From NCBI RefSeq assembly GCF_002443255.2, contig NW_019211457.1, forward strand, positions 38,043,126 to 38,107,125: DNA of 64,000 nucleotides, in the 5' to 3' direction. The translations under genes and the position numbers were made by a program. Shown in pieces: positions 21,533-34,100 of the stretch. Under the pieces are notes generated by a model that did no database searches, had not been told where the DNA came from, and saw only the letters and a program-made list of their open reading frames with translations. This stretch comes from Varroa destructor (lineage: Eukaryota; Arthropoda; Arachnida; Mesostigmata; Varroidae). Each line of letters opens with the position of its first letter. The stretch's first letter is position 1.

Positions 21533-23584
21533 TTATTCCTTTAAGAAAGAAAGTTTAAAGGAAAAAGAAATCTTCAAAAAAGAAAAACACCCGAAACTTG
21601 CATACTGTTCTTACTATCTTCCTTATTTCGTAGCGTTGCTATGATATGGGCAATGTGAGGTCTAATCTCGCTTTGGTCTAGTGGTATTATCTAGCACTTG
21701 CGAGTGTTGGCAGTGGTCGACCCGCCGAACAGTTTAGAATATGCTGCTGCTACCGCCGTTTCAGCGACCGCGATCATGGTAATAGCAGAACTTGACTCCC
21801 CTCAAAGACACGTCATTTTTGCCTTCACAACGGTAGCATTGACATTGTATGTCCCATCGTAGCTCTACCATATATGCTGCAAATGCAAGCTAAAAAGTGA
21901 AATGTTGAATGACTCCTACACACAAATGCACACATTCAAACAGGGTAAAGCTGCCCCCATGGTCTCTCTCATTGGCGGTCGCTTATGCCAGTGGACACTA
22001 TGTAGTAGTCGAGTCAGGCAAGCAAAAAGTAAAAAGGAAAGCAGCAGCGTGCAGAATAGAAAGGGGCACCGCATCGTTTATTCTGCTACGCAGCGATTAC
22101 GGCAATCAGTTGAACCAGGCTGGCAGCACGCGGTCGGCCGGTCGCCGCTGCTGATTTTGCCGACCCGGCCCTGTCTGGTTCTGTTTCCCGGCATCTGGGC
22201 ACCTTATGGAAAAAGCAAAGCGGCCAGCGAGATAGGGAACATAATGAAGAAAAAAATTGACGATGATGACGCAACGACGATAATAGGGTAGCATTGTTCA
22301 TAATAGCGCCGCAGCTGCTGGTGGTCATTAGAATGATGTAACATAAATGATATAGGGTTGCAGTATGTAGATCGTCGCCGTATATGTTGCAGCCCTTCGA
22401 TATCAGCCACTCTGCGACTGGCGCGACCGACGCTGTTCTGCTAATATATGAGCGTATATTTACGTGAGCCTCCACCATTGATGGAAGTGGCCTTGAGACG
22501 CAGTTCTGAGAACCTGATTTGGACGAAAGAGGCGAGACGATCGATGCGAGACAATTTCTCATATGCGTTCTGTAGAAAAGCAGCTGCCATCTGTCGTTGG
22601 TTATTGCTTGAAATTCCACATCGCGGTCCTGTGATCGTGAAGGTCCTGTCTAACAAAACCGATACCCTGTCTACATATAGTTTCCGTTATAGAGCCATTA
22701 TCTCCGGATGTGTCTGCACAAAAGTACGTGACGCTCAAAATCATTAAAGGTCGAAAATACATTTAAACGAAAACTTCGAAATAACGCTGGTAGTTATTAT
22801 CGGATTGGGAGAGAAGCGAAACTCAGAGCGAAGATGAAAATGCATCTTTACAATAATTTGTTGACACAACAATGGCAACAACAGCCGTTATAATCTATGA
22901 TATTACCATTTTGCTACTACTGATGTAACTAATTTGTGTATCGCAGTAATTCAAAAAATGATACATTTCCATGTAGAGTCTCTAAGGCAATGCAGTCAAA
23001 GCAAATTGATTAAGCCCGTACAAAGAATAGTAACAACACAGTGAGAAAGCATCTTCCTGGAATTGCACGGAATATCTACATCGCCGACAGGTGCAGGCCT
23101 CAAAGCAAGGCCACCTGCAGTTATAAATGCTTAACAGTCTTAGGTTCGACTGTCATTATACGACCGGCTTTAGCCATCACTATCGCGATGCTTGATGGCG
23201 GCTGCGCGACTCCGACCTCGTCGAAACAACAGCCGCAAGCGACGGAAAATAGGAACGCGTGCTCAATGCTTTGACGCTTACCGTTCAGTGTTGGTTACCG
23301 TAACTAGCGGCGGCAACAGCCGTAAACAAGCCCGAATTACGCTCTGCCAGATCCGCCGCGATCGCCAAATTCAATCGTTGCATAGCCGATTGACGTGATT
23401 CGGACCTCCGGCTAAGGCTAACGCCATGTTGAGACAAGTCTTACCTCAAGACAGAAAAAATTATGCCGGTTCTGGGCGGTTTTCGTTCGCGTGAACTGCT
23501 ACGGGTAAAAATTGTCGAGTGTATTTTTTGCGCGATCACTAGGTCAAAGATAGGCATGGCAGCGACTAATTGCATTACTTCTGT

Positions 23585-23611
23585 TACTACTACTACTACT
23601 ACTACTACTAC
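23585..23611. repeat. (TAC)9 microsatellite
   Basis: Nine TAC units ending in ACAG. On the minus strand it reads as (GTA)n, which gives a poly-Val run in an otherwise unconvincing frame. Confidence 0.95.
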
Positions 23612-23666
23612 AGGCATCGAGAAAAAACGGTCAAAGCCCACGGTACGCCACTGACATTGTTTCGAC

Positions 23667-23684
23667 GTTGTTGTTGTTGTTGTT
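23667..23684. repeat. (GTT)6 microsatellite
   Basis: Six GTT-type units, about 55 bases after the (TAC)9 tract. Confidence 0.93.
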
Positions 23685-24837
23685 CTTGATGGTGGTGACC
23701 GCGCTTCGAGGCGACACACTTTTGCTTTTCTCCACTAATTTCCAACGTTTCCCGCCGACAAGTAATGACGTGTTGTCCTATCTGTCGGTCCAGTTTTGCA
23801 TTCTGTCTTCTTCCGTCGGAGCGGGCTGGCGTCCGGGTGACCCGATGACTAGACGGACCTCTGGACAAAGGTGCACGGCCAATCTCGCATTCACGCGTAC
23901 CTCCCACAAAATTTCACTGGTGGACTTGTTCAGCACCGTGCCTTACATACAGCCAGAAATCAACCTTATACTATGTGCCTGGTTTTGATTTTCTGTTGTT
24001 ATCGCTGTTTTTACCGATTGTCCAAAGTGTAACTATGCCAAAAAAAAACAAAACAAAAAAAGCCTTTCAAACATATGAGAGAGAAGCACATAGCTTTCTA
24101 GCTTATTATGGATCCATCTGTATCCGTTTGTAGGCTTATTGTAGGTAGTTGGTGATAAAGTACTGCCGGAAAACATCAAATAATTTCACTATGGGACTAC
24201 GCGTTGCCCGTGAGAGAATTCGCGAGTTAAAGCATGAGACATTTGAAATACAGCGGCAACGTAAAACAGTACTAGTCACAGTACGGGTGGCCTGTGGTTG
24301 AAGCATCTGTAACAACGAAAATCGTGGCAATAAGCCTCTCAGACAATCCAGGTCATTAGTGATCGATGTCGCCTACTTACATTTCTTCGTTACAGACTAG
24401 GAAAAGCACCGGCCTACGGTGGGGGTACGTTCTACAAGCTGGCAATTCGTCGATTCTAAAATTGACGACGAGTCACTTCGGGAACGGCAGCAGTAACAAC
24501 AACAGCGAAGAACGATGCTCGTTTAACAGCGGTTCCTGTTACGAAAATGGTAGGCGGACATTGAAAAGCGGTGCCAATGGCGGTCGTGAATGAAAGCGCG
24601 CCTACAGAGCATATAGTCTACTAAAGTAACTCAACTACCTTTGAAATGGTACCCGCCGTCGGCCATCCTAGAGATCTGACCCTCTCAGTGCATATATGTG
24701 TATAAACATGACGCGACAATGTTACTGAGAGCTTTGTTCGCCGCTAGCCGTCCGTAGCCGTGGACGGTTTATCTGGTTACATTGCAAATGTAACCTGTAT
24801 GTAGGAAATGAAGCTGATGGTGTTACGCTCTCTGTGA

Positions 24838-25104
24838 AACACTCTTGTTACGCAATGGGTAGCGAATGATCTGCTAGTCGGTAATATACTGTCGCCCGCT
24901 GACCAAGGCCAGCCACTCACGTTGATCACAAAGCTCGAACGGGATGGTAATGATTTCATCCGACCGCCCCCGGATCTTGGGACGACAACGATATTACTGG
25001 CGACATGTCTCCTCGTTCGTATCGATGTTTCGCTTACGTTTAACAGGCGTAAGCCCAAACGGACAACCAATCGTTGCAGAAGTAAAGCTCGAAGAAATGA
25101 CTGA
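24838..25104 (+). CDS. Open frame with balanced composition, unassigned
   Basis: A + strand frame without an early ATG is open from the stop at 24835-24837 to TGA at 25102-25104 (88 codons), passing through peptide QGQPLTLITKLERDGNDF in its middle. The minus strand is open over almost the same stretch (24777-25115), as often happens opposite true coding sequence but also in G+C-rich low-stop DNA. A possible acceptor (TTACGTTTAACAG ending at 25046) would open a different frame. The splice sites at the ends are poor. No family is recognised. Confidence 0.15.
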   Translation, partial: NTLVTQWVANDLLVGNILSPADQGQPLTLITKLERDGNDFIRPPPDLGTTTILLATCLLVRIDVSLTFNRRKPKRTTNRCRSKARRND

Positions 25105-27547
25105 CATTCGTACACGAAAGAGCATATTCGATACGCGTCGACCGATAGCGAGTCACAGATAGGAGACGGGGGAGACGATTTCCGAGTTCCACGGATAGCG
25201 CGAACACTGACGAGCTAAATGCGTCTCCCTTAAGTGCTCGTTGCACCTAAACCAGCCCAACGAGATATTCGACGTCTCTGATTGGCTTTTTCAGCCAGCA
25301 AGTCGTTAGCGTTCTATGACCATTAAAATCTAATGTTTTCTTGACACTGATGACTTAATGGCTAGGCGAACTCTGAAAGTTTCTCGGATAGGTACACGTG
25401 CATGTAGCATTATGAAGACCTGTAAGTCGGTGAGGACAGTTTCAACTCATCAAGACGAAAAGCTTGTAGCAACACAGTGAAAAATAGAGCCGAAACCGCC
25501 CATCTACGGCATTCAATATCGATGCGCCACAAAGTTCTCCGATCATCAAAATCGTTAACGTTAACTGAGTATGCAACAGGATCGAGATAATTTAGTAAAA
25601 TTTTTTGGAAGTTCCTACCGTTCCGTTCGAACTGGGCAGCGAATCTTCGCCACAGTGAGGGCAGATTTAGATGTGTCATACGGCAGCCGATCGAAAGGTA
25701 CATCGAATAACGACGACAAAAGCTGTCGAGGGGCTTTTACTTTGAACGGATGAGCGTTATACCGCAGCAGGGAGAGATTTTGACGAGCTAACGCTTTCAA
25801 TACCCGTTGCCTCACAATGTTTATTACCGACCCAAAGCTAACGTGTATCAATCTAATTTAGTCAATTACAGGCGTCCACAGAATGCAAATCTCATCAAAT
25901 GTGCTAGAGCCACAATTATCACCTGACATCTACCTTAAACTTTCGAGATAAATCATTACATTATGCTCGGGCTGGATCGATCTAGACCCGCGTTTCTAAT
26001 CGGACGGTGGCCGCAATGCTATCGCCGCCTGAAAATATATTCACTGCACTATATAAAAATATAGAATACGAAACAACTTCCTGATAAGTGGCTGAACTCA
26101 ATTTCGAATACTAGACCATATCTGTATCATGTTTTCTTCATACAATGTCAAGCTATACAGAAAAAAAAAAAAACAACTATAGAAAGATAATTTATTGAGT
26201 TCGTTCAGACTAATCTTAGTACTTACAACAAAATCTGCTGCCACTGATTCGACAACATGACGGAAAAAAAATGCCGTTAATTTTTGTTGCTGCATGATAA
26301 TAACACGGAAAGTTTACGACTACTTGGTGCAAGTAACGGCCACCTTTCCCGCATCGTTCGTCGATGCTAGAGAGCTGATCATTTCCAAGTAGTATTAGTG
26401 CTCGTTTGGTGTTACAGACATTGAATTACCAAATCGACGTTAGACTGGGCGAAACCCGCGGTCAGTAAATTGCCCACCGTCACAAGCGGGTCTAGTTATC
26501 TATGATAGAGTACGTTTTACCGATATAAGGTGAACACGCCCCGAAACTGGAACTAGCTGACGTCTTGGTGCTTCCTTTGGATATCCGCCCCTACCCTTAC
26601 CGAAATTCCCATTGAGACATTACTGCAAGATTCGATGTGTTTGCTCTGTGACATTATCAATCTGTAAAAGCAGTGATTATGTTATTCGGACGAGGAGGCG
26701 GGGGGCTATAGTCGCTGCAGAAGGGTTTTGGTATAGGCCGATAAACGACGGGAGCATGCCACTCCAGTGCTGGCCTGTTCAGCAACGCCCTTTTGTCTGC
26801 TAATAACGAAAGCTAAAATAAGAACATTGCAATGACACGACGAAGCATAGTAAACTATGTGACTGTGAGGTGTCTGTATGCGCCTATGTTGACAGACAAT
26901 GATAAACGTCCGTGTCTGTATGCGTCCTTCATTTTAAGCTCGTTTTTCAGTTGATCCATTCATTTTTTTGGTCGCTATCTTTATCCGACCCATTGCAGCG
27001 TGGTTGACTGCAGTTGATTGGTTGCAGTTCTAGAGCAACTTACGAAGAGTGCTTGGCCGCTCCGAACAATGTGGCGTCGTTCCAGAGCGCCACGAAAACA
27101 TTATATTGTAGCAATATGTATACTGCATAGATAGATGCCAGAGTTGAGGGACACCCGCACGTGCGCTCACCATTATGTCACTCGGTGGTGAAGTATCGGG
27201 GAATCGGAAAAATGATGATTGTCTGAAAGTACATTTTCATAAACTGATCAGTGTCGTTGTTGTCACCGCCAATATTCACTTAGCTAGTCAGCTGGCTCCA
27301 GCGCCAAAGCAAGTTTTTCCACAATCTGAGCTTGCTCCATAAACGTATAATGGATCAACCCAGAAGATTGCTTAGCAGACCCAAAAACGTTTGATTCTGC
27401 CACTGCTGCCTTGTGCTGTAGTCGTCACCAAAACTCGCTAGTATTGCCTCATGTCTAATTCATTTTTCCTTGATTTTCATTTTGTGCTATGCGAAAAAAC
27501 TGAATAAAGTAAGTAAATAAGGCGAGAGAAACGACAGCTAAACTCAC
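25105..27547. other. No gene seen
   Basis: A+T-rich. A 13-base A-run lies near 26161, which is a good minus-strand acceptor tract (polyT then CTGTATAG); the short frame behind it ends quickly. An imperfect direct repeat TGTCTGTATGCG occurs twice at about 26873 and 26911. Nothing further is supported. Confidence 0.4.
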
Positions 27548-27632
27548 CCTCAATTTCAACATGTTTTGGATCACCTGATGACTGTCTCGGTAACACAGAA
27601 TAGCATTCCATACACGAATCCTCAGATTGTCG
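27548..27632 (-). CDS. Putative 85-base minus-strand exon
   Basis: On the minus strand the sequence runs through a long T-rich tract (the complement of A25 at 27697-27721) to GATGGTTTTCAG. It then continues 85 bases to AGG|GTGAGT, a near-perfect donor. Two phases are open. The phase-0 reading gives 28 codons plus one base (RQSEDSCMECYSVLPRQSSG is the start), ending in phase 1; the phase-2 reading ends in phase 0. The phase-0 reading fits the exon at 10195-10278. No domain is recognised; it resembles a polar cytoplasmic or linker segment. It could be a pseudo-exon. Confidence 0.22.
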
Positions 27633-27696
27633 CTGAAAACCATCAGAAATACTGTAAATTCCTTCAAAAAAAAATAGCCTCGGACGAAAATAAGGC

Positions 27697-27721
27697 AAAA
27701 AAAAAAAAAAAAAAAAAAAAA
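27697..27721. repeat. A25 homopolymer
   Basis: Twenty-five A, with A-rich sequence before it (A9 near 27666). It could be the tail of a + strand retrocopy whose body would lie before 27690, or the polypyrimidine tract of a minus-strand acceptor. No target-site duplication is obvious. Confidence 0.95.
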
Positions 27722-28073
27722 CCGATGTATGCTTTCTTGATTAATCTATTAAAATAAATGCGCACATATTAAGCGTGTGCCGCTGCTGAGAGACTTTCTG
27801 CTAAGAGGCAGCGTGTTAGATTCGGTATGGTAAGCGGACAAGAGACCGACCACAGACGTTGTCTAGTAGCAACTTGTCAAACACGTTACACAACAGGTGA
27901 CGGCCAGTGCGTTCCTACCAATTCTAGAGAAGTACAAGGTCAACATTATAGTCACAGCTGTTATGATCATTTTTACACCCGAAATGGTGGAAAATATTCA
28001 AAGTTGCTCTTGGTAACCACCTGTCGCTTTAGCAGCTCGTGCCCTCAGATTAAAATTTTACGACTATTAACAG

Positions 28074-28084
28074 CCCCCCCCCCC
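28074..28084. repeat. C11 homopolymer
   Basis: Eleven C followed by TCCCC. It is the longest C run in the window and prone to length error in sequencing. Confidence 0.95.
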
Positions 28085-28120
28085 TCCCCTTAACAGCGTC
28101 TCTGTGGTTTCCCTTGACAC

Positions 28121-28140
28121 TATATATATATATATATATA
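28121..28140. repeat. (TA)10 microsatellite
   Basis: Ten TA units. Read directly from the bases. Confidence 0.95.
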
Positions 28141-31100
28141 GATGCGTGGAAGATGAACCGCAAAAGTCTGATTGAAATCTTTATTCGGTGTCTTCTATGG
28201 TCGTTCATTGTGGCGGATTCATCTGCGACAGAATTATTACGATATGATGGTGCTTATGCTACTGGTAGTGGTTCGCAGTGCTGATAGCCAGACGATGAAA
28301 GGAGAGGAACGAGTATCTATATATTTATATATATGCACATGTTTGGGAAGCTTTTTTCAGTTTTGTTTGAGTTTGTCTTTTTCGTTACATTCGAATATAA
28401 CAACGTATGTGGCCCGGCACAGATACATACGTCTGTGGTTCCTACTGATTTCACGAACTCAATGTCTTGCTATATTATATTGTAGTCGCTGTGAAGACGG
28501 CGTGTAAGCTTCACGGTACTGTTACTTCACGGTACTAGCTTGTTGTCGAATCGCGTAAAGCTCTACTACCCACAGTTCTATGATGTATCAATATATCAGA
28601 GTGACGCGTTATGTAAGCTGATTGAAAAGATACTATTTTTGCATTCTAAGTGTTGGCCTATGGCACAAGATGCTGTGAAAAGTGTTAATTTGCTTCATTG
28701 AAGAACAAAAAATCGTGGTGCCATAATGCGCTTTGTAACAAAACGAGCTTACTTTAAACGGGGCATCACAGAAAGATTTCTATTTATAAGAGATATGAAG
28801 GAAAGCGTGCGTTGCGGCCGTGGATCATCGACGGATCTCCGAGTCCAGCGCAAGGTCGAACACCTATGACCTAGACACTCGCATTTTAAAGATTAAGTGT
28901 TGCGCACCGCTTAATGCTACAGTATATAATATGTGATAAGAATGAGCGGAAATAGCGCGTCTTCATTGCCGAAGCTTAATGTTGCTACTCACTTACGGAT
29001 AAATCGCTTAGTTATGTTTGAACAGTTTTCAATGTTTGTAGCAGGGGCGAGCCAAGACAGTGAGTCTGCACTTTTTCGGTATCGTCCGTCTCCGGCTGAA
29101 CGTGCGGGCAACACGAGAGGCTAGACAAAGAAACGAGAAGAGCTGTTGGCGCCAATAGTAAAAGGCTTAAGATGCCACTTCTGCTAGACGCCGATCAGAA
29201 GTGTTCTAAAAGAACCAGTAGAATGTATATCGTTTTCATGGTGTATTTTGTCTATCCTGTCGAAATACCGATATGATAGGAAATCGCCTGATCTGTCATT
29301 CCACCCCAGCTCTATCTGAGCCCGCGCCTCAGAGGCGATCACCGTGCAACACCTCATCGATCGATCTATGTTTTTTTTTTTTCTAATTAGCCAGGCCGAA
29401 TACGAAAACGAACAAATGGATAGGAAGACACCACGAGATCTCTATTTTTTAATAAACAACTCAAGTCTATCTTAAATAACCTACATTGAAGGAAGAAGGC
29501 GAACAATAGGTATTCTTTTTTACGTGTCGCCCCTGAGAAGGCTTTCCTGTCCGAAGTTAACAACATACACTTATCCAAGTATTGATCGAACGCACTCGAC
29601 AGTTAACTTCCCAACGAACGTCTGCTCGATCGACTGACTTCAGCAAAGCTGCAAAAAGCTGTAAACATCTACAAATTTTTTTACAAAAATACAATTTTAG
29701 CATATCCAGATTGGTTTTAATTGAGCTGTACAATAATGGTTTTATGTCCACCAGAAATATTATAAAAAAAAAACTCTCTGAAAATAAAGGGAAAGTTCTG
29801 TTTCTTTACTCATATCACTAATCCATCGCGTATACTTCTACGTGACGTTACTCATTTGGAGCAAGAAATTTTAGCAAAAAGAACAATTCGAATGTCCTAC
29901 ATTTTAGGACTGCGGATAAGGAGCTGCCTATTCAGCGTTTGTTCAAGATAGGCACTTTCATGTAACACATCATTTATTGTACATATATGTAGAAAATTTC
30001 AGTCCTGCATCCTTTAAGTATTAACGAAAAACACGGGCAGCCCGGTCCGTTCGAGGTTCACTCAAGTACAACTCGATCGAAAAGGTTGTTTCATCAGTAA
30101 GTAACGCTACAACAACGTACCGACAAATATATTATACATATTACTAGAGTTGGGTGTAAAACTACTGACGCCTCAAAATAACTTTACATACGAAGCGGCA
30201 CACACCAAACGTTTATTGTTATAGTAGACGTCACACATCTGCTGAGAAATCATTGAGACTCTATGCGTAGATGAAGAAACAAATCGGTACCCGGTAGAAT
30301 TATAGAATCTGTAGAAAAGATCGTGAACCTAATTCGTTTGTCGTTAACTTGTCCCTCAAAACAAAACTATATTCAGTTGGACAAATTAGAAAAATGGAAA
30401 CTAGACGACACTGTGTGGTAGATAAGGTCCTATTTAGTATTGCTTACAATATCGGTGTACCTATAAAGAAAGGGAAAGACAGCAAATCAATGGTAGTTTA
30501 GGTGTCTGGAAGTTCAAATATTGTCTAGTTCTCGTCGGATCGCGATTAAAATAATTATGCATATGTAATAAAATTACTGTAGCATAGGAGTTGATTTAGC
30601 TCACGATGTAACGAAAAATTGATATCTTAATTATTATGAAGAACGTTAAATCCCTATACCTTATTTTCAATTTGACTTTAACTTGTATGAGCCGTCTTTA
30701 GCTTACACTGATTTGTACGTCTGTTGCGGCGTCCACGGCGTAGTCCGACGGCGAAACTGGGCGGAAACACTAAAAATTACTCCTCTAAATTCATGGAGCA
30801 AAAAAAAAAAGTAAAAGTTTTATCTAGAGCTCCTTTTTTTTCTCTCTCTATCTCCACTAGTCCGTACACGCTGATATATCGACATTGTTTTTATCGGATG
30901 ACTATAGCATGCGCAATAATTCCCAATGGTTTCGATAAGTGCTTTTGATTTATCTGAACGTTCAGTTAATCCGTAAAGTCTTTCAGTTATTACGTTACGG
31001 CTAACTTTTTACTGAACATATTTTGATTGGCGACGGCTGTTGTCCGATGCGTGACGTATGTCACAAGTTCATCTTTCAATTTTTGTTTCGGTGGCTTTCC

Positions 31101-34100
31101 TACACTACGCCTATAGTTGTGTTTTATCATTATTGTTTCCTTTTTTCTCTCAGATCGAAATATGAAAATTCAAATAAAACGAACAAGAAGAAAAAAGATG
31201 GCTTCTGCAAAGGCATCAACGTGCTATCACAGGCTGTGTCGTCGATCTATCGTTACTCGTTCATCGCTTCCATCGGGCCATCCTACCGTGCACGTCACTG
31301 CCTGCCGCTCGGATATGTCGAGGTTCGCCATCCGCATTTTGAACCATATACCACCCCACCCACATACTTGCATTTTTACCGTGTACTCCGTAATCTTCAG
31401 AAATCATTGATTCACGAGTCGTGGTTAACTTGTAATCGAGAACCGCGTGAGGGGTGAAAAATGATAGACAGATACAGTTAAATAACGTTCATAATCAATG
31501 CAAGAAGCGAATTCCCGAGCTAGACCGTGTTTACGACAGTCATCAGTTGCTCCTTCATCTCGTATCTTTTGCAGGTCAAACACGGTAGCATTTCCTTGTT
31601 GCCTACTTACTTTCCAAAGAGAACTAATATTTACACCAACTGGAAAAATGCTGAGCGTTACAATGGGTACTATACCAGCGGCCTGTTCGGCCAGCTATTA
31701 CCATTGACCACTGTTGCCTTTGCGTTTTCGTGCTGTCTCAAATGTCTATCGATCCTCTTTTTATGATCTATCAAATTAACGCCAACGGTTTACCGATACA
31801 AACGTCCCGTCTGGGCAAAAGAATTACGTTGTCTAGTGATTAACAATCGACCACTGAGTCGAGTGGACTTTTGGTATATCCAAAAAATGTTAGGACGGTT
31901 AAGATTTCCCCGTCCGCGCCGGCGCACGGGGTAAGAGGTAGTCCAATGGAGATTTTGCCATTGTCAATAGTCTTTCGTGTTACTGCCGCTCCTTTTACAG
32001 GCTGCCTCTTGGCCAGAACGTTCACTTCCTCTGAGATGCTTGTTTACAGGTATAAGCTCTTTGTAAGAGACTGTGAGCTCACTTCGCCGGTGACCCGATG
32101 TTGAATTCATTCACGTTCAGTTGGCTGGCAGAGAGCAAGATGTCGGCTGTGATGAACCGACGGGGGCGCAGTCTGGCCGATGCCGATATCGCCTTCTCCT
32201 TAGCCTTCAAACAAACTAGTGGTCAATCAGAGGCTAGATTTCTTCTAGCCGTCATATGTTTTTATAACTTCATAGCATGTCTCATTATATTTCGATAGTG
32301 TATTTTTTTCGTTTCGTTGCTAAGCTTAGTGCTCCGCCACGGCGTTACCAGTACGATATGGATGAATGGAAATATTAAATAAGAAGGAGGCAGACGAACG
32401 AACGAACGAACGGAATCAAGCAATCGAACTTTTTCCTCGAACAGCGCAGGTGAAACACCAATCGATCATAAACCTAAACGACGTTGCAAATTTGAATCGT
32501 CATTGCTCCGAAGAGCGTCCGTTAGTTATTGGGAGCGGCAACAGCAGGGACTAAACAGCCGTAAATCAGGCCACACCTGACAGATTACAGGCAAAAACCT
32601 CTCTGTCTGGCACAGAGGAGTTGCGTAATGAGATAGGCATCTAACGGACGTTAAGATCTCATTTTCGACTGTGGCGTAGAAATGATCTCTCAGTTATTAA
32701 CTAGAAGTCGTTCTTACGAAGGGACGTACATATAATTTTGATTGAACAAATCTTCACCATTCTGCTTCTGACTCTGCCGTCTTTGAACAGCTTTTGGCAG
32801 AGATACACGATGCAGACAGACGAGCACAGTGTGCTTACTCGAAGTTCTCCGACAGCGGATATTCAGATTATCTCCTTAATAGTCATATTGACGACGAGAG
32901 GTGGATCGTTGATGAAATCTCCCAAACATTTCGTTCATTAGCCTTTAGCTATGATTTTTTTTAATATCGATAGACATTCAAGATAGAATACTGAGTATGG
33001 CATCTGTCTTGTACTAGCGATATGTGTTGACTGCAACCCTTACTCATAACTGCTTAATAAACAGTGCCATCAGAGCTACACGCGATCTGGAAAATAATGC
33101 CGACAATAATTTCCAGTGCCATGTTTCACTTGCTACTAGCGCGTTTCGTAATGACCCGACGATGTTGTTTAGATTTGCAGCGACCACACCGTAGTACTAG
33201 GGGTGCGGCGATGACGGGTTGTAAAGCGATGTTTTCATAACGGCACGACGCGTCGATGCGTCACAAAAGAGTAATTTCCAAAGCGACTAAAATCATCCTA
33301 TCATTCATTCAATTAACAGTGAGCACCAGCTGTCGCCTTGTGCCTCTCCGTTCAAACACTTTCTTTTACAGTATTAAAAAACTATATGATTGTACAACGA
33401 TATCATTCGTCTGGGCGGACCCTGTAATCTAAGCGGATCTTGACGTAAAAAAAGGGGCTCGTAACATTGCATCTCCGGCAAATGTGTTACGATGTAAAGT
33501 TCTATCGCGTACATGATAGAATGCGTGCACGAGCAGCGAACGACCTGTTCCCCTACCTCTTCTTCTATTATCTATATTCACTGTTAGAATTATCTGCAGT
33601 AACACCATCGTGCCCACGACGCCGTAATAGAAACAGCTTTCGTAATCGCAAAGCGTTTCATCCTAGTCGAGTCATGGCGGCTGCTATTTTTTTTCGTTGT
33701 CTTATATTGCATTATTATATATGTGCGTACCGTTAATTGTTCTCGCTCGGACAGATAAGACAGCTTGATCTGAGCTGGCAAAAGAGTCAGACTGGCATTT
33801 CTAGCCACTGATCTAAATCTGTTTTCCAAGAAATCTTTACATCAGTGTCCAGCGTTCTATTATGCGCGTGGGACCAAAAATGTATGCAATTTATGGTAGA
33901 CTATAGCTATGGCTGTACAAGTTTGTATAACTATTGCTTTCAGTAGCCAAAGGGTTACTATTCAAGGGAAACGATACCTCAGAGGAAGAATCTAGCAGAA
34001 AATGACACCGGTCAACAAACGACACTTCTGCTCATCGTTGAATCAGAACTGAGAATGGAATACAAGGGCAAAGAGCATAGTGGTAGATGCGAAAGAGTGA

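Larger units (their letters stand above)
20391..24600. other. Triplet-rich, G+C-richer island 3
   Basis: It has the same texture as the preceding islands: recurrent GTT, CGT, GCA and GAT triplets and many mirrored frames. The longest frame is on the minus strand at 22086-22619 (177 codons). It has no supported start and no recognised domain apart from a faint ankyrin-like segment. A short tRNA box-A-like sequence lies near 21672. No gene is supported except the weak candidate at 21323-21532. Confidence 0.4.

Noticed and set aside
21662..21740. tRNA-like sequence with box A TGGTCTAGTGGT on the + strand
   Set aside because: The partner box B is degenerate (GGTCGACCC, one T missing), and no acceptor or T stem pairs. 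At best an ancient tRNA or SINE relic.
22086..22619. 177-codon minus-strand frame with an ankyrin-like stretch (AEWLISKGCNIYGDD)
   Set aside because: One half-repeat match without the TPLH-type motif or neighbouring repeats is not enough. The frame lies in a stop-poor island and has no supported start.
23441..23719. Minus-strand frame ending near a GAG|GTAAGA donor
   Set aside because: Much of it is poly-Val and poly-Thr translated from (TAC)n and (GTT)n repeats, and there is no proper acceptor.
26948..27035. + strand acceptor GTTTTTCAG opening a hydrophobic phase-1 frame
   Set aside because: No donor or termination context. It resembles the many chance acceptor-plus-frame pairs in T-rich DNA.
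27171..27222. 52-base minus-strand segment between TTTCAG and ATG|GTGAGC
   Set aside because: Only a phase 2-0 reading is open, incompatible with the neighbouring exon candidates, and it has no recognisable content.
31576..31766. + strand acceptor ATCTCGTATCTTTTGCAG with open frame behind it, considered as exon 2 of the 16023 gene
   Set aside because: In the required phase 1 it stops after four codons. The open phase 0 does not fit, and a better acceptor lies 227 bases from the donor.
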